From Mucispirillum schaedleri (lineage in GTDB: Bacteria > Chrysiogenota > Deferribacteres > Deferribacterales > Mucispirillaceae), in NCBI GenBank assembly GCA_949287985.1, contig CASEIN010000037.1:30005-94004 (forward strand): 64,000 nucleotides of DNA, in the 5' to 3' direction. Below the pieces are notes generated by a model. The model did not search any database. It was given only the letters and a program-made list of their open reading frames with translations, and was not told the DNA's origin. A program made the translations under genes and the position numbers. Below, one piece after another: positions 26,693 through 34,184 of the stretch; position 1 is the first letter of the stretch, and each line of letters begins with the position of its first letter.

Positions 26693-27712
26693 CTACCTTC
26701 CTTTATAGTGTAAATCGTAATATTTTTTATATTCCCCATTTATAATATTTTGCCACCATGTTTTATTATCAAGATACCACTGAATTGTCTTTTTAATACC
26801 ATCTTCAAATTTAGTAGCAGGAAGCCACCCAAGCTCGCTGTGTATTTTTGTAGGGTCTATGGCATAACGCATATCATGGCCTGGCCTGTCTGTTACATAT
26901 TTTATTAAACTTTCGCTTTTATTTAATTCTTTTAAAATTATTTTTACTACTTCTAAATTTGTCTTTTCATTATGGCCACCAATATTATAAACTTCACCAA
27001 CTCTTCCTTTATGGATAATTAAATCAATGGCAGAGCAGTGGTCTTCCACATAAAGCCAGTCACGAACATTTTCACCTTTTCCATAAACTGGAAGCTCTTT
27101 ATCTGCTAATGCATTAGCTATCATTAATGGAATAAGTTTTTCTGGAAAATGGTATGGTCCATAGTTATTTGAACATCTTGAAATTGTAACAGGCAGCTTA
27201 AATGTCCTGTGATATGCCTGCACTAATAAATCTGCCGATGCTTTAGATGCAGAATACGGGCTTGATGTATGAAGTGGTGTAGTTTCTGTAAAAAATAAAT
27301 CAGGCCTGTCAAGTGGTAAGTCACCATACACTTCATCTGTTGATACCTGGTGGTATCTCTCTATTCCATATTTTCTACATGTGTCCATTAATACACCAGT
27401 GCCTAGCACATTAGTCTGCAAAAATATGGAAGGGTTATCGATAGACCTGTCTACATGGCTTTCTGCTGCAAAGTTTACTACTATATTTGGTTTTTCTTTT
27501 TCAAATATTTCATAAACTGCATTTCTATCAGCAATATCAGCTTTGTAAAATTTAAAGTTTGGGTTATTTTGAACACTTTCTAATGTTTCCATATTGCCAG
27601 CATAAGTTAATGCATCAAGGCATATAATTTTATAGTCTTTATATTTATTCATCATATAGTGGACAAAATTACCACCAATAAATCCTGCTCCACCTGTAAC
27701 AATTATTTTCAT
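26693..27712 (-). CDS. rfbB: dTDP-glucose 4,6-dehydratase
   Basis: 339 residues. GGAGFIGGNFVHYM is the NAD motif, STDEVYGDLP holds the active-site Asp-Glu pair, YSASKASAD is the YxxxK motif, and RCSNNYGPYHFPEKLIP is a family signature. It converts dTDP-glucose to the 4-keto-6-deoxy sugar. AAGGGG precedes the ATG, one base after the rfbC stop. Confidence 0.96.
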   Translation of the reverse strand: MKIIVTGGAGFIGGNFVHYMMNKYKDYKIICLDALTYAGNMETLESVQNNPNFKFYKADIADRNAVYEIFEKEKPNIVVNFAAESHVDRSIDNPSIFLQTNVLGTGVLMDTCRKYGIERYHQVSTDEVYGDLPLDRPDLFFTETTPLHTSSPYSASKASADLLVQAYHRTFKLPVTISRCSNNYGPYHFPEKLIPLMIANALADKELPVYGKGENVRDWLYVEDHCSAIDLIIHKGRVGEVYNIGGHNEKTNLEVVKIILKELNKSESLIKYVTDRPGHDMRYAIDPTKIHSELGWLPATKFEDGIKKTIQWYLDNKTWWQNIINGEYKKYYDLHYKGR

Positions 27713-27713
27713 G

Positions 27714-28274
27714 TTATTTCCCCTTATAAATAAAATTTACATCGCTTTCTGATAATTTTGGTGCTGCAGCATCTTTTTCTGAAATTATAGGTTTTTCTAC
27801 CTGCCAGTCTACCCCTATTTCTTCATCACACCATAGTATACTTCTATCCTGCTCAGCATTATAGTAATTATCTGCTTTATATAAAAATTCCACATTATCT
27901 GTTAATGTAACAAAACCATGCCCAAAACCCCTTGGGATTAAAAGCTGGCGTTTATTTTCTGCACTTAATTCCACAGCTACCCATTTTTTATAAGTAGGAG
28001 AACCTTTACGTAAATCAACTGCCACATCTATTACAGCCCCAGAGCAAACCCTAACAAGTTTTGCCTGAGCTGCCTCACCATTTTGAAAATGTATGCCCCT
28101 TAATGTGCCTTTATTGGCAGAAAATGACTGGTTATCCTGCACGAAATCATACTCTAAACCATGTTCTTTCATTTTTTTGGCAGAGTAACTTTCAAAAAAA
28201 TAACCTCTTTTATCGCCAAATACTTTTGGTTCTATAATAACAACACCATCAATCTCTGTTTTAATTACATTCAT
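27714..28274 (-). CDS. rfbC: dTDP-4-dehydrorhamnose 3,5-epimerase
   Basis: 186 residues, a cupin-fold epimerase with GYFFESYS, QDNQSFSANKGTLRGIHFQ (catalytic His in RGIHFQ), SGAVIDVAVDLRKGSPTYKKW and IPRGFGHGFVTL. AGGGTAG precedes the ATG. It lies between rfbA and rfbB with gaps of a few bases. Confidence 0.95.
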   Translation of the reverse strand: MNVIKTEIDGVVIIEPKVFGDKRGYFFESYSAKKMKEHGLEYDFVQDNQSFSANKGTLRGIHFQNGEAAQAKLVRVCSGAVIDVAVDLRKGSPTYKKWVAVELSAENKRQLLIPRGFGHGFVTLTDNVEFLYKADNYYNAEQDRSILWCDEEIGVDWQVEKPIISEKDAAAPKLSESDVNFIYKGK

Positions 28275-28278
28275 AATT

Positions 28279-29157
28279 CTACCCTAAATATTTTCCTTCT
28301 GCTACTGTATATAAAAATTCTCCATAAGGACTTTTACCATATTTTTTAGCAGATGCTAAAAGCTCCTCTTTTGAAATCCAACCATGTCTGTATGCTATTT
28401 CTTCAATGGCAGCAACCTGTATGCCTTGACGTTTTTCTATTACTCTTATAAATTCTCCAGCATAAGATAAAGCTTCTATTGTGCCAGTATCAAGCCATGC
28501 ATAACCTCTGCCTAATGTTATAACATTTAATGAGCCGTCTTTAAGATACATGTTATTTAAATCTGTAATCTCAAGCTCTCCTCTTGCAGATGGTTTTACT
28601 TGATGAGCAAACTCGCAAACTCTATTATCGTAAAAATAAAGCCCTGTTACACAATAATTACTTTTTGGCTGTTTTGGTTTTTCTTCTATAGATATGGCTT
28701 TGCCGTTTTCATCAAACTCAACAATACCAAAACGTTCTGGATCATCAACATAATATCCAAAAATCGTAGCACCGTTTTCACTAGAAGCTGCCCTTTGTAA
28801 ATGACGGGAAAGACCGTTGCCGTAGAAAATATTATCACCTAATATCATGGCGCAGCTATCACCATCAATAAATTTTTCACCAATGATGAAAGCTTGTGCT
28901 AAACCGTCAGGACTTGGCTGCACTTCATAGCTTAATTTAATGCCATAATTTGAGCCATCACCTAAAAGCTCCCTAAATTTTGGCAAATCATGAGGGGTGG
29001 AAATAATTAAAATATCCTTTATACCTGCAAGCATTAATGTAGATAATGGATAAAATATCATAGGCTTATCATATACTGGAAGTAACTGTTTTGAAATAGT
29101 CATTGTTAAGGGATAAAGCCTTGTACCAGATCCACCTGCTAAAATTATACCTTTCAT
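28279..29157 (-). CDS. rfbA: Glucose-1-phosphate thymidylyltransferase
   Basis: 292 residues. The nucleotidyltransferase motif is [11 protein letters not shown] at 8-18, then [28 protein letters not shown] and [11 protein letters not shown]. It activates glucose 1-phosphate with dTTP and starts the dTDP-rhamnose pathway. GAGG precedes the ATG, behind a near-consensus promoter. It heads the four-gene rfb operon. Confidence 0.96.
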   Translation of the reverse strand: MKGIILAGGSGTRLYPLTMTISKQLLPVYDKPMIFYPLSTLMLAGIKDILIISTPHDLPKFRELLGDGSNYGIKLSYEVQPSPDGLAQAFIIGEKFIDGDSCAMILGDNIFYGNGLSRHLQRAASSENGATIFGYYVDDPERFGIVEFDENGKAISIEEKPKQPKSNYCVTGLYFYDNRVCEFAHQVKPSARGELEITDLNNMYLKDGSLNVITLGRGYAWLDTGTIEALSYAGEFIRVIEKRQGIQVAAIEEIAYRHGWISKEELLASAKKYGKSPYGEFLYTVAEGKYLG

Positions 29158-29184
29158 ACTAACCTCATAATAAATATTAATGGT

Positions 29185-29214
29185 ATTATATCAAAATGCT
29201 TATATATATGTCAA
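29185..29214 (-). promoter_or_regulatory. rfb operon promoter
   Basis: On the minus strand a perfect TTGACA (29209-29214), an 18-nt spacer and a perfect TATAAT (29185-29190). Transcription would start near 29178, giving a leader of about 20 nt before rfbA. It is the strongest promoter match in the window. Confidence 0.8.
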
Positions 29215-29225
29215 GATAACAAAAA

Positions 29226-29600
29226 CTATTTATGTGCTATTACTTCTATTTCCACTAAAACATCTTTAGGAAGCCTTGCTACTTCCACAGTGCTTCTTGC
29301 AGGAAATGGTTTTTGAAAAAATAATTCATATACTTCATTCATCTGCACAAAATCATTCATATCTTTTATAAATACCGTTGTTTTTATAACATTTTTAATA
29401 CTTGAACCTTCACTTTCTAATATGGCAGATACATTTTTTAATACTTGAGTAGTCTGTTCTTTAATACCACAAGGTATTTCTGAAGTGGCAGGGTTTACTG
29501 GAATCTGACCTGAAGCGAAAATTAAGTCATTCCATAAAATACCTTGAGAGTATGGTCCTATTGCCTTTGGAGCGTTTTCTGTTGCTATTTCTTTTTTCAT
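29226..29600 (-). CDS. ridA: RidA family enamine/imine deaminase
   Basis: 124 residues of the YjgF/YER057c/UK114 fold: KAIGPYSQGILWNDLIFASG, IPVNP, and PARSTVEVARLPKDVLVEIE with the substrate-binding Arg in PARST and the Glu near the end. RidA hydrolyses reactive 2-aminoacrylate released by PLP enzymes. AAGGAAA precedes the ATG. It appears monocistronic: the rfb promoter follows its stop. Confidence 0.93.
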   Translation of the reverse strand: MKKEIATENAPKAIGPYSQGILWNDLIFASGQIPVNPATSEIPCGIKEQTTQVLKNVSAILESEGSSIKNVIKTTVFIKDMNDFVQMNEVYELFFQKPFPARSTVEVARLPKDVLVEIEVIAHK

Positions 29601-29668
29601 TGCATTCTTTCCTTTTTAAAGTTTTTTTTAATATGTTACAAGTATAATTATAAGTCAATAAATTTTAC

Positions 29669-29696
29669 TTGATATTATATTAAAAAAGTATATATT
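29669..29696 (+). promoter_or_regulatory. Candidate marC promoter
   Basis: TTGATA (29669-29674), a 16-nt spacer and TATATT (29691-29696), 31 bp before the ATG at 29728. The divergent ridA promoter shares this region; a minus-strand TTGACT lies at 29651-29656. Confidence 0.5.
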
Positions 29697-29727
29697 GCCT
29701 TTATAAAGTATGATTTAAGGTATAAAT

Positions 29728-30363
29728 ATGTTTGCAAATATAGAATCAGCAGTATATGCAATATTTTTAGCAACTATTGCAGTTATTGCAGTTATGAACC
29801 CTTTTGGTAACCTGCCACAGTTTATAGCCATGACAGATGGCATGCCTGTAAAAATTAGAAAACACTTATTTAGAAATATTTTAATTACAGCCTTTGTAAT
29901 AGTAATGATATTTTTATTTGTTGGCTCTGTTGTTATGGACTATATGTTTAGAGTTTCCCTTAATGAACTGCGTATTGCAGGTGGTCTTATTCTTGTGGTT
30001 ATGGGTATAAAAAACCTGCTTTTCACAAACACTTCCACCCGTGATTATGCCCATTACCAAGATATGAGCGAAGATGAACTTATTCGCCGCTCTATTATAC
30101 CTATGGCTTTTCCTATGCTTATAGGTCCGGGGACACTTTCCACCGTTGTAGTTATGGCAGCAGAAGGTGGTATGAGAACTACTGTTATTGGTGTAATTGT
30201 AGCATTTCTTTTTATGGCAGTGCTTTTTTACATGGCTGTATTTATTGAACGATTACTTGGTAAACTTGTGCTTTTTGTTACAGCAAGAATAATGCAGGTT
30301 TTTATTGTTGCAATGGGTGTAAAAATGATGCTAATAGGGCTTGGTGTAAACCCTGTCCACTAA
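29728..30363 (+). CDS. MarC-family integral membrane protein
   Basis: 211 residues with six predicted membrane helices. The family motifs MNPFGNLPQF (near 23-32) and MAFPMLIGPG (near 128-137) mark the two inverted halves. MarC/SnatA-type proteins have been linked to amino-acid transport, but the function of most members is unsettled; I give no substrate. AAGG precedes the ATG. Its stop overlaps by a few bases the convergent stop of the next gene, so no terminator separates them. Confidence 0.88.
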   Translation: MFANIESAVYAIFLATIAVIAVMNPFGNLPQFIAMTDGMPVKIRKHLFRNILITAFVIVMIFLFVGSVVMDYMFRVSLNELRIAGGLILVVMGIKNLLFTNTSTRDYAHYQDMSEDELIRRSIIPMAFPMLIGPGTLSTVVVMAAEGGMRTTVIGVIVAFLFMAVLFYMAVFIERLLGKLVLFVTARIMQVFIVAMGVKMMLIGLGVNPVH

Positions 30364-30764
30364 TTGCACTTTAAATCCTTTGGGCATCTACCAAGGTTTC
30401 TTTCATCAGGCACTATTATAAGTGGGTCTGGTTCTTTTGCCATAGGGTCTTTATACCTTAAATCTGGCTCAAAAAGTGGTGGTGCTTCTGGTTCTTTTTC
30501 ATAATACCTTTCAAGCATATCTCCCTGCAGCTCTTTATCAAATAATATTTCTGGCTCTTTAAAAGGAAGCTCCATTCTAGTCATATCAGGATCTTCCACA
30601 TAGGGCTCATCACGTTCATCTGGATTATTAAATGGGTCAAACAGTTTTGGATCACCATAGGGCTTTGGCTCTTTAGGCTCAACTCCACGCACAATAGGAC
30701 CACCTATATTTTGAGCATACACATTTACTGATAATAATAGCAATAAAAATAATACACGCCACAT
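30360..30764 (-). CDS. Small exported acidic, proline-rich protein, unknown
   Basis: 134 residues. A signal peptide (MWRVLFLLLLLSVNVYA) leads a mature part rich in Pro, Glu and Asp with recurring short motifs (EPKEPKPYGDP, DPFNNPDERDEP, EPEAPPLFEPD, KEPDPLIIVPDE) and little predicted fold. Two cysteines lie in the last residues (CPKDLKC). AAGGTG precedes the ATG. It is convergent with marC and its stop codon overlaps the end of marC. I recognise no family; a flexible cell-envelope linker is possible. Confidence 0.65.
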   Translation of the reverse strand: MWRVLFLLLLLSVNVYAQNIGGPIVRGVEPKEPKPYGDPKLFDPFNNPDERDEPYVEDPDMTRMELPFKEPEILFDKELQGDMLERYYEKEPEAPPLFEPDLRYKDPMAKEPDPLIIVPDERNLGRCPKDLKCN

Positions 30765-30814
30765 GCTGCACCTTAAGAATATATGACCTTATCATAAATT
30801 ATATATAAAATAAA

Positions 30815-30843
30815 TTGATAATTTTTTATTTTAGTTATATTAT
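30815..30843 (+). promoter_or_regulatory. Promoter of the small exported protein (predicted leaderless start)
   Basis: TTGATA (30815-30820), 17-nt spacer, TATTAT (30838-30843). The seventh base after the -10 is the A of the ATG at 30850, and no Shine-Dalgarno sequence precedes that ATG. Confidence 0.6.
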
Positions 30844-30849
30844 AGTAGT

Positions 30850-31134
30850 ATGAAATTATTATGTATTTTATTTTTATTATTTGCAATACCTTTTAATGTT
30901 TTTTCTCTCACTTTAGATGAAGCAACCCTTTATGGTCAGCGAATATTAGTGTGTAATAACTATGAATTAAAATACTGGAAGCTTGTTCAGTTTGGCAATA
31001 AAAATAATAACAGCAGCGAATATAGGATATATGATACTATAAAACATAAATCATATCCACTAAACCAATGCTCCCTTTATAAATGCAGCCCTGAGCCTGA
31101 CAGAATGTATAAATGCATGATGAGGGATAAATAA
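30850..31134 (+). CDS. Small exported cysteine-containing protein, unknown
   Basis: 94 residues with a signal peptide (MKLLCILFLLFAIPFNVFS) and a short mature part with cysteines in VCNN, QCSLYKC and KCMM, which could form disulfides in the periplasm. No ribosome-binding site is visible and the promoter predicts a leaderless transcript. The stop overlaps the MFS gene start (TAATG), so it heads a two-gene operon. I recognise no family. Confidence 0.65.
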   Translation: MKLLCILFLLFAIPFNVFSLTLDEATLYGQRILVCNNYELKYWKLVQFGNKNNNSSEYRIYDTIKHKSYPLNQCSLYKCSPEPDRMYKCMMRDK

Positions 31135-32396
31135 TGCTGCATTTAAGACTGCCCTTTCGCTTTGACCCAAATACATTTTCTGCCCTAAAATCAAGGGAAT
31201 TTAAGATTTACCTTGCTGGGCAGTCTGCTGCTATGACTGGAGTTTGGGTGCAAAAACTTGCTTCCTCATGGCTTGTATATCGTTTAACCCAGTCCCCACT
31301 AAAACTGGGAATTATAGAGCTTTTAGCAAATGCTCCCATATTTATTGTTGGGCTTTTAGCTGGAGCTTACCTTGAACAGCATGATAAAAGAAAAACACTT
31401 ATGTTTACACAATTTCTTACTATGATGCATGCTTTAATTATGGCTGTCCTTGTTTTAACAAATACTATTAACTATTACTTAATTATGCTTTTAAGTTTAT
31501 TTTTAGGCATAGTTTCTGCTATTGATATGCCTGCACGCCAGTCATCTATTTTACTAATGGTAGAAAACAGGAAAAATTTAAAAAGTGCATTAGCACTGCA
31601 ATCTATGACATTTAATCTTTCACGTTTAATAGGACCTTCTATTGCTGGATTTATTGTTTTTTATGCAGGGGAAGGATTTTGCTTTTTGCTGACTGCTGTC
31701 CTTTATATTCCAGTTTTATATGCGCTTTATATTATAAAATTTAAAGAAATACCACAGGATAATAAAAAACATAACATGGTAAAAGATGTAATAGATGGTA
31801 TAAAATATGTCAAAAACTTTTATACACTAAAAACTATGTTTGTATTTCTAGGTATATTCGGGCTTTTCTCGTATTCCTATACTGTTATGTTTCCTATATT
31901 TGCTAAAGATATTCTCCATGGGGATTCTAAACTTTTAGGGTTTTTAATGGGCTTTTTTGGCTTTGGTGCTATTATTGGTGCTTTTTCTGTTGCTTCGCTT
32001 GTAAAACTAGAAGAAATGCCAAAACCTGTTGTAAAAGTAAGCCTTTTATACTCCATAAGCCTTGCTTTATTTGCAGTATCACCATATCCTGCCCTTTCTA
32101 TGGCTCTTGCCATACCTGCAGGGCTTGGGCTTGTGGCAACATTTATTGCATCTAATACACTTTTTCAAACTATATCATCAGTAGAAATGAGAAGCAGAGT
32201 AATAAGTATATACACCATTGTAAACTTAGGCTTTGGACCAATTGGCTGTTTTTTTGCAGGCTCAATGACTGAAAAGATACCAGTTCAAGCTACTATGCTT
32301 ATATGGTGCTCCATAATGCTTATTGCCTCTATCTTCCTTTTGATTAATATGAAAAAAGTAAATAAAGAAATAAAACCAATAATTAATAATTTCTAA
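31134..32396 (+). CDS. MFS transporter, DHA3 / enterobactin-exporter-like group
   Basis: 420 residues with about twelve membrane helices. The N-terminal AGQSAAMTGVWVQKLASSWL and the cytoplasmic AGAYLEQHDKRKTLMFTQ, then DMPARQSSILLMV, are the pattern of the MFS_3 (EntS/macrolide-efflux) group. Members export siderophores, drugs or other small molecules; the substrate here is unknown. GAGGG precedes the ATG, which overlaps the stop of the small exported protein. No siderophore synthesis gene is in the window. Confidence 0.88.
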   Translation: MLHLRLPFRFDPNTFSALKSREFKIYLAGQSAAMTGVWVQKLASSWLVYRLTQSPLKLGIIELLANAPIFIVGLLAGAYLEQHDKRKTLMFTQFLTMMHALIMAVLVLTNTINYYLIMLLSLFLGIVSAIDMPARQSSILLMVENRKNLKSALALQSMTFNLSRLIGPSIAGFIVFYAGEGFCFLLTAVLYIPVLYALYIIKFKEIPQDNKKHNMVKDVIDGIKYVKNFYTLKTMFVFLGIFGLFSYSYTVMFPIFAKDILHGDSKLLGFLMGFFGFGAIIGAFSVASLVKLEEMPKPVVKVSLLYSISLALFAVSPYPALSMALAIPAGLGLVATFIASNTLFQTISSVEMRSRVISIYTIVNLGFGPIGCFFAGSMTEKIPVQATMLIWCSIMLIASIFLLINMKKVNKEIKPIINNF

Positions 32397-32875
32397 TTAT
32401 TACCACAGTAAATAAGGGTAATAGTCGATAATGCTGCCTCTTTAGAAATATCTGATGTATTAAGCATGGTTTTATATAATCCATCAATAAATTTTTCTTC
32501 TTTTGTAGTAAGTGCTTCATCACCAGCTATTTTTGCTACTGATGATTTTGCCATGTCACATGTAATATTTTGGTTAGCATTAACGTTTTCTGCAATAATA
32601 CTTTCTGCAACATATTTACCTTTTTTAAGTGCTTCTTCCTTTACTTTTTCTGAAACAGTATTAGAAAATTCTTCCATATTGTTTAAAGCATTATCAACAG
32701 CTTCCTTACGTGTTGATTCATCACCTATTGCTTCATTAACTTTATTTGCTGCACCACCTACTATCTCTTTTGTCTGGTCCACTATTTCTTTTACTTCCAT
32801 ATTTTCCTTAACTACTTTTTGGTATAATATACCTGCTAAAATAGCGATAACTGCTGCAATAATAACTGTTCGCAT
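32393..32875 (-). CDS. Membrane-anchored small protein, unknown
   Basis: 160 residues. One N-terminal hydrophobic helix (MRTVIIAAVIAILAGILYQ) is followed by a long, charged, mostly helical domain (KEIVDQTKEIVGGAANKVNE and on) with two cysteines (ITCDMAK, IYCGNN). I start at the ATG at 32875 with GGTGGAG before it; a longer frame upstream has no signal. The stop overlaps the end of the convergent MFS gene. It probably faces the periplasm, attached by its N-terminus. I recognise no family. Confidence 0.65.
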   Translation of the reverse strand: MRTVIIAAVIAILAGILYQKVVKENMEVKEIVDQTKEIVGGAANKVNEAIGDESTRKEAVDNALNNMEEFSNTVSEKVKEEALKKGKYVAESIIAENVNANQNITCDMAKSSVAKIAGDEALTTKEEKFIDGLYKTMLNTSDISKEAALSTITLIYCGNN

Positions 32876-32896
32876 GCTCCACCTCATCTTTTCATT

Positions 32897-32924
32897 ACTA
32901 TACTTATTTTTACTTTTTATGCAA
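32897..32924 (-). promoter_or_regulatory. Promoter of the membrane-anchored small protein
   Basis: On the minus strand TTGCAT (32919-32924), 16-nt spacer, TATAGT (32897-32902), 21 bp before the start at 32875. Confidence 0.5.
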
Positions 32925-32979
32925 GTATTGTTTGCATATATAGCATATTTTATATAAACTGTATTTATAGAGGTGATAT

Positions 32980-33798
32980 ATGAAAAAAATTCTTTTATTT
33001 TTACTACTTTTTCCTTCTTTTTTATTTGCAGCAGAAAAAGAATACTACCATACAAAGATTAATGGGGCAGATGTTTATATTACATCTTTAAAATCTTTCC
33101 CAAGAGATAATAGTATTTTAATAATGGATAATGGTGCTATACAATATAGTAAAAAAATATTTCCAAATGGTAAATATGCTACTAATACTAATATTATGAT
33201 TATAAAAAAAGGCAAAAATAATATTTTAATAGATACTGGATATCCTGATACTATAAACAGCCTTCAAAAAGCCTTAAAAATTGCAGGGCTAAAATTTAGT
33301 GATATTACACATATTATTTTTACACATCTTCATTTTGACCATATAGGTGGTATGATAAATAATAATAAACCTACTTTTCCCAATGCTAAAATATATATAA
33401 ATAAAGTTGAATATGATTATTTTTTTAAAAAAGCTAATGATAAATCAGCAGATACTGCAAAAAAACTTCTTGCTCCATATAAAAATAATATAAAATTATA
33501 TACTGAAGGGGTTATTGATAATGATTTTAAAGAAATTACAGCTGTTAATGCTTTTGGACATACTCCCGGACACAGTATGATTAATATTAAAGATAAATAT
33601 ACTGATTTATTATTTATTGCAGATATTTTTCATGCTTATGAAATCCAAATGAAATATCCTAAAACTACTGTTATCTATGATGTAGATAAAGATATGGCTG
33701 TAAAATCAAGAATTAAGGTAATGAGTAAATATAAAGGCACAAATACTTTAATTGTTGGCGCTCATACACCATTTTATAAACCAGTTACCTGGAAATAA
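32980..33798 (+). CDS. Exported metallo-beta-lactamase-fold hydrolase
   Basis: 272 residues. A signal peptide (MKKILLFLLLFPSFLFA) shows export. The metal motif HLHFDHIGG (HxHxDH) lies near 116-124, with further ligands in AFGHTPGHS (His near 193), ADIFHAYE (Asp near 214) and GAHTPFY (His near 263). The arrangement resembles lactonase-type members such as AttM/AiiA and periplasmic relatives, but substrate cannot be assigned. AGAGGTGAT precedes the ATG. It is single between a divergent small gene and its own terminator. Confidence 0.85.
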   Translation: MKKILLFLLLFPSFLFAAEKEYYHTKINGADVYITSLKSFPRDNSILIMDNGAIQYSKKIFPNGKYATNTNIMIIKKGKNNILIDTGYPDTINSLQKALKIAGLKFSDITHIIFTHLHFDHIGGMINNNKPTFPNAKIYINKVEYDYFFKKANDKSADTAKKLLAPYKNNIKLYTEGVIDNDFKEITAVNAFGHTPGHSMINIKDKYTDLLFIADIFHAYEIQMKYPKTTVIYDVDKDMAVKSRIKVMSKYKGTNTLIVGAHTPFYKPVTWK

Positions 33799-33806
33799 TA
33801 TTTTAT

Positions 33807-33836
33807 AAGGGCAAAATACTTTGTTATTATGCCCTT
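33807..33836 (+). terminator. Terminator after the MBL-fold gene
   Basis: AAGGGCA (33807-33813) pairs with TGCCCTT (33830-33836), followed by AGTTTA. The loop is 16 nt and can pair further, and the T-run is weak. Confidence 0.55.
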
Positions 33837-33849
33837 AGTTTAAAAAATA

Positions 33850-33884
33850 TTATATATAAATATTTTTATAATATTTATATATAA
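33850..33884. repeat. Perfect all-A/T inverted repeat
   Basis: TTATATATAAATATT (33850-33864) and its exact reverse complement AATATTTATATATAA (33870-33884) flank the 5-nt TTTAT. It lies about 80 bp upstream of the met promoter -35, in DNA with no gene. Confidence 0.7.
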
Positions 33885-33962
33885 ATCATAAAAAAATAAT
33901 ATAATTTTCCCCATTATTATTACATTTTATGTATTTCATACTATTTTTGTATTATTTTTTTC

Positions 33963-33991
33963 TTGACATTAAATTAAATGGTGTATAATAT
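33963..33991 (+). promoter_or_regulatory. metY-metX promoter upstream of the riboswitch
   Basis: A perfect TTGACA (33963-33968). The -10 is TATAAT (33984-33989, 15-nt spacer) or the overlapping TAATAT (33986-33991, 17-nt spacer). The riboswitch aptamer begins at 34001, so transcription starts at or just before it. Confidence 0.75.
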
Positions 33992-34000
33992 AATTAAAAT

Positions 34001-34103
34001 CTTATCGTGAGCAGTGGAGGGACGGGCCCTTTGAAGCTGCAGCAACCGGCGATAAAAAGCAGATGGTGCTAATTCCTGCTCCAGTTATTAGGGGGGAGAT
34101 AAG
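34001..34103 (+). ncRNA. SAM-I (S-box) riboswitch aptamer
   Basis: The RNA has the S-box layout. CTTATC (34001-34006) and GATAAG (34098-34103) close helix P1. GTGGAGGGACGGGCCC follows with the k-turn region, then the conserved TTGAAGCTGCAGCAACC and a GGTGCTAATTCCTGCTCC block equivalent to the family's GGTGCCAATTCCTGC. It binds S-adenosylmethionine and normally turns off methionine-synthesis genes when SAM is abundant. It lies 81 nt before metY, the expected target. Confidence 0.93.
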
Positions 34104-34141
34104 TTCTTATTTTATAGTTCTTATTATAGTCATATCTACAG

Positions 34142-34178
34142 CCTCACATAAGATAAAGTAAATATTTTAATTGTGAGG
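34142..34178 (+). promoter_or_regulatory. Hairpin that sequesters the metY ribosome-binding site
   Basis: CCTCACA (34142-34148) is exactly complementary to TGTGAGG (34172-34178), which contains the GAGG ribosome-binding site six nt before the metY ATG. No T-run terminator is seen between aptamer and gene, so this hairpin is the likely output of the riboswitch, by blocking translation. Confidence 0.6.
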
Positions 34179-34184
34179 TAAATT

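Noticed and set aside
32466..32957. A 163-codon open frame opposite the membrane-anchored small protein
   Set aside because: The opposite strand has a ribosome-binding site, promoter and a plausible membrane protein; this one has none.
33850..33884. The A/T palindrome as a terminator
   Set aside because: It has no G or C in the stem and no T-run, and another hairpin already lies directly after the gene.
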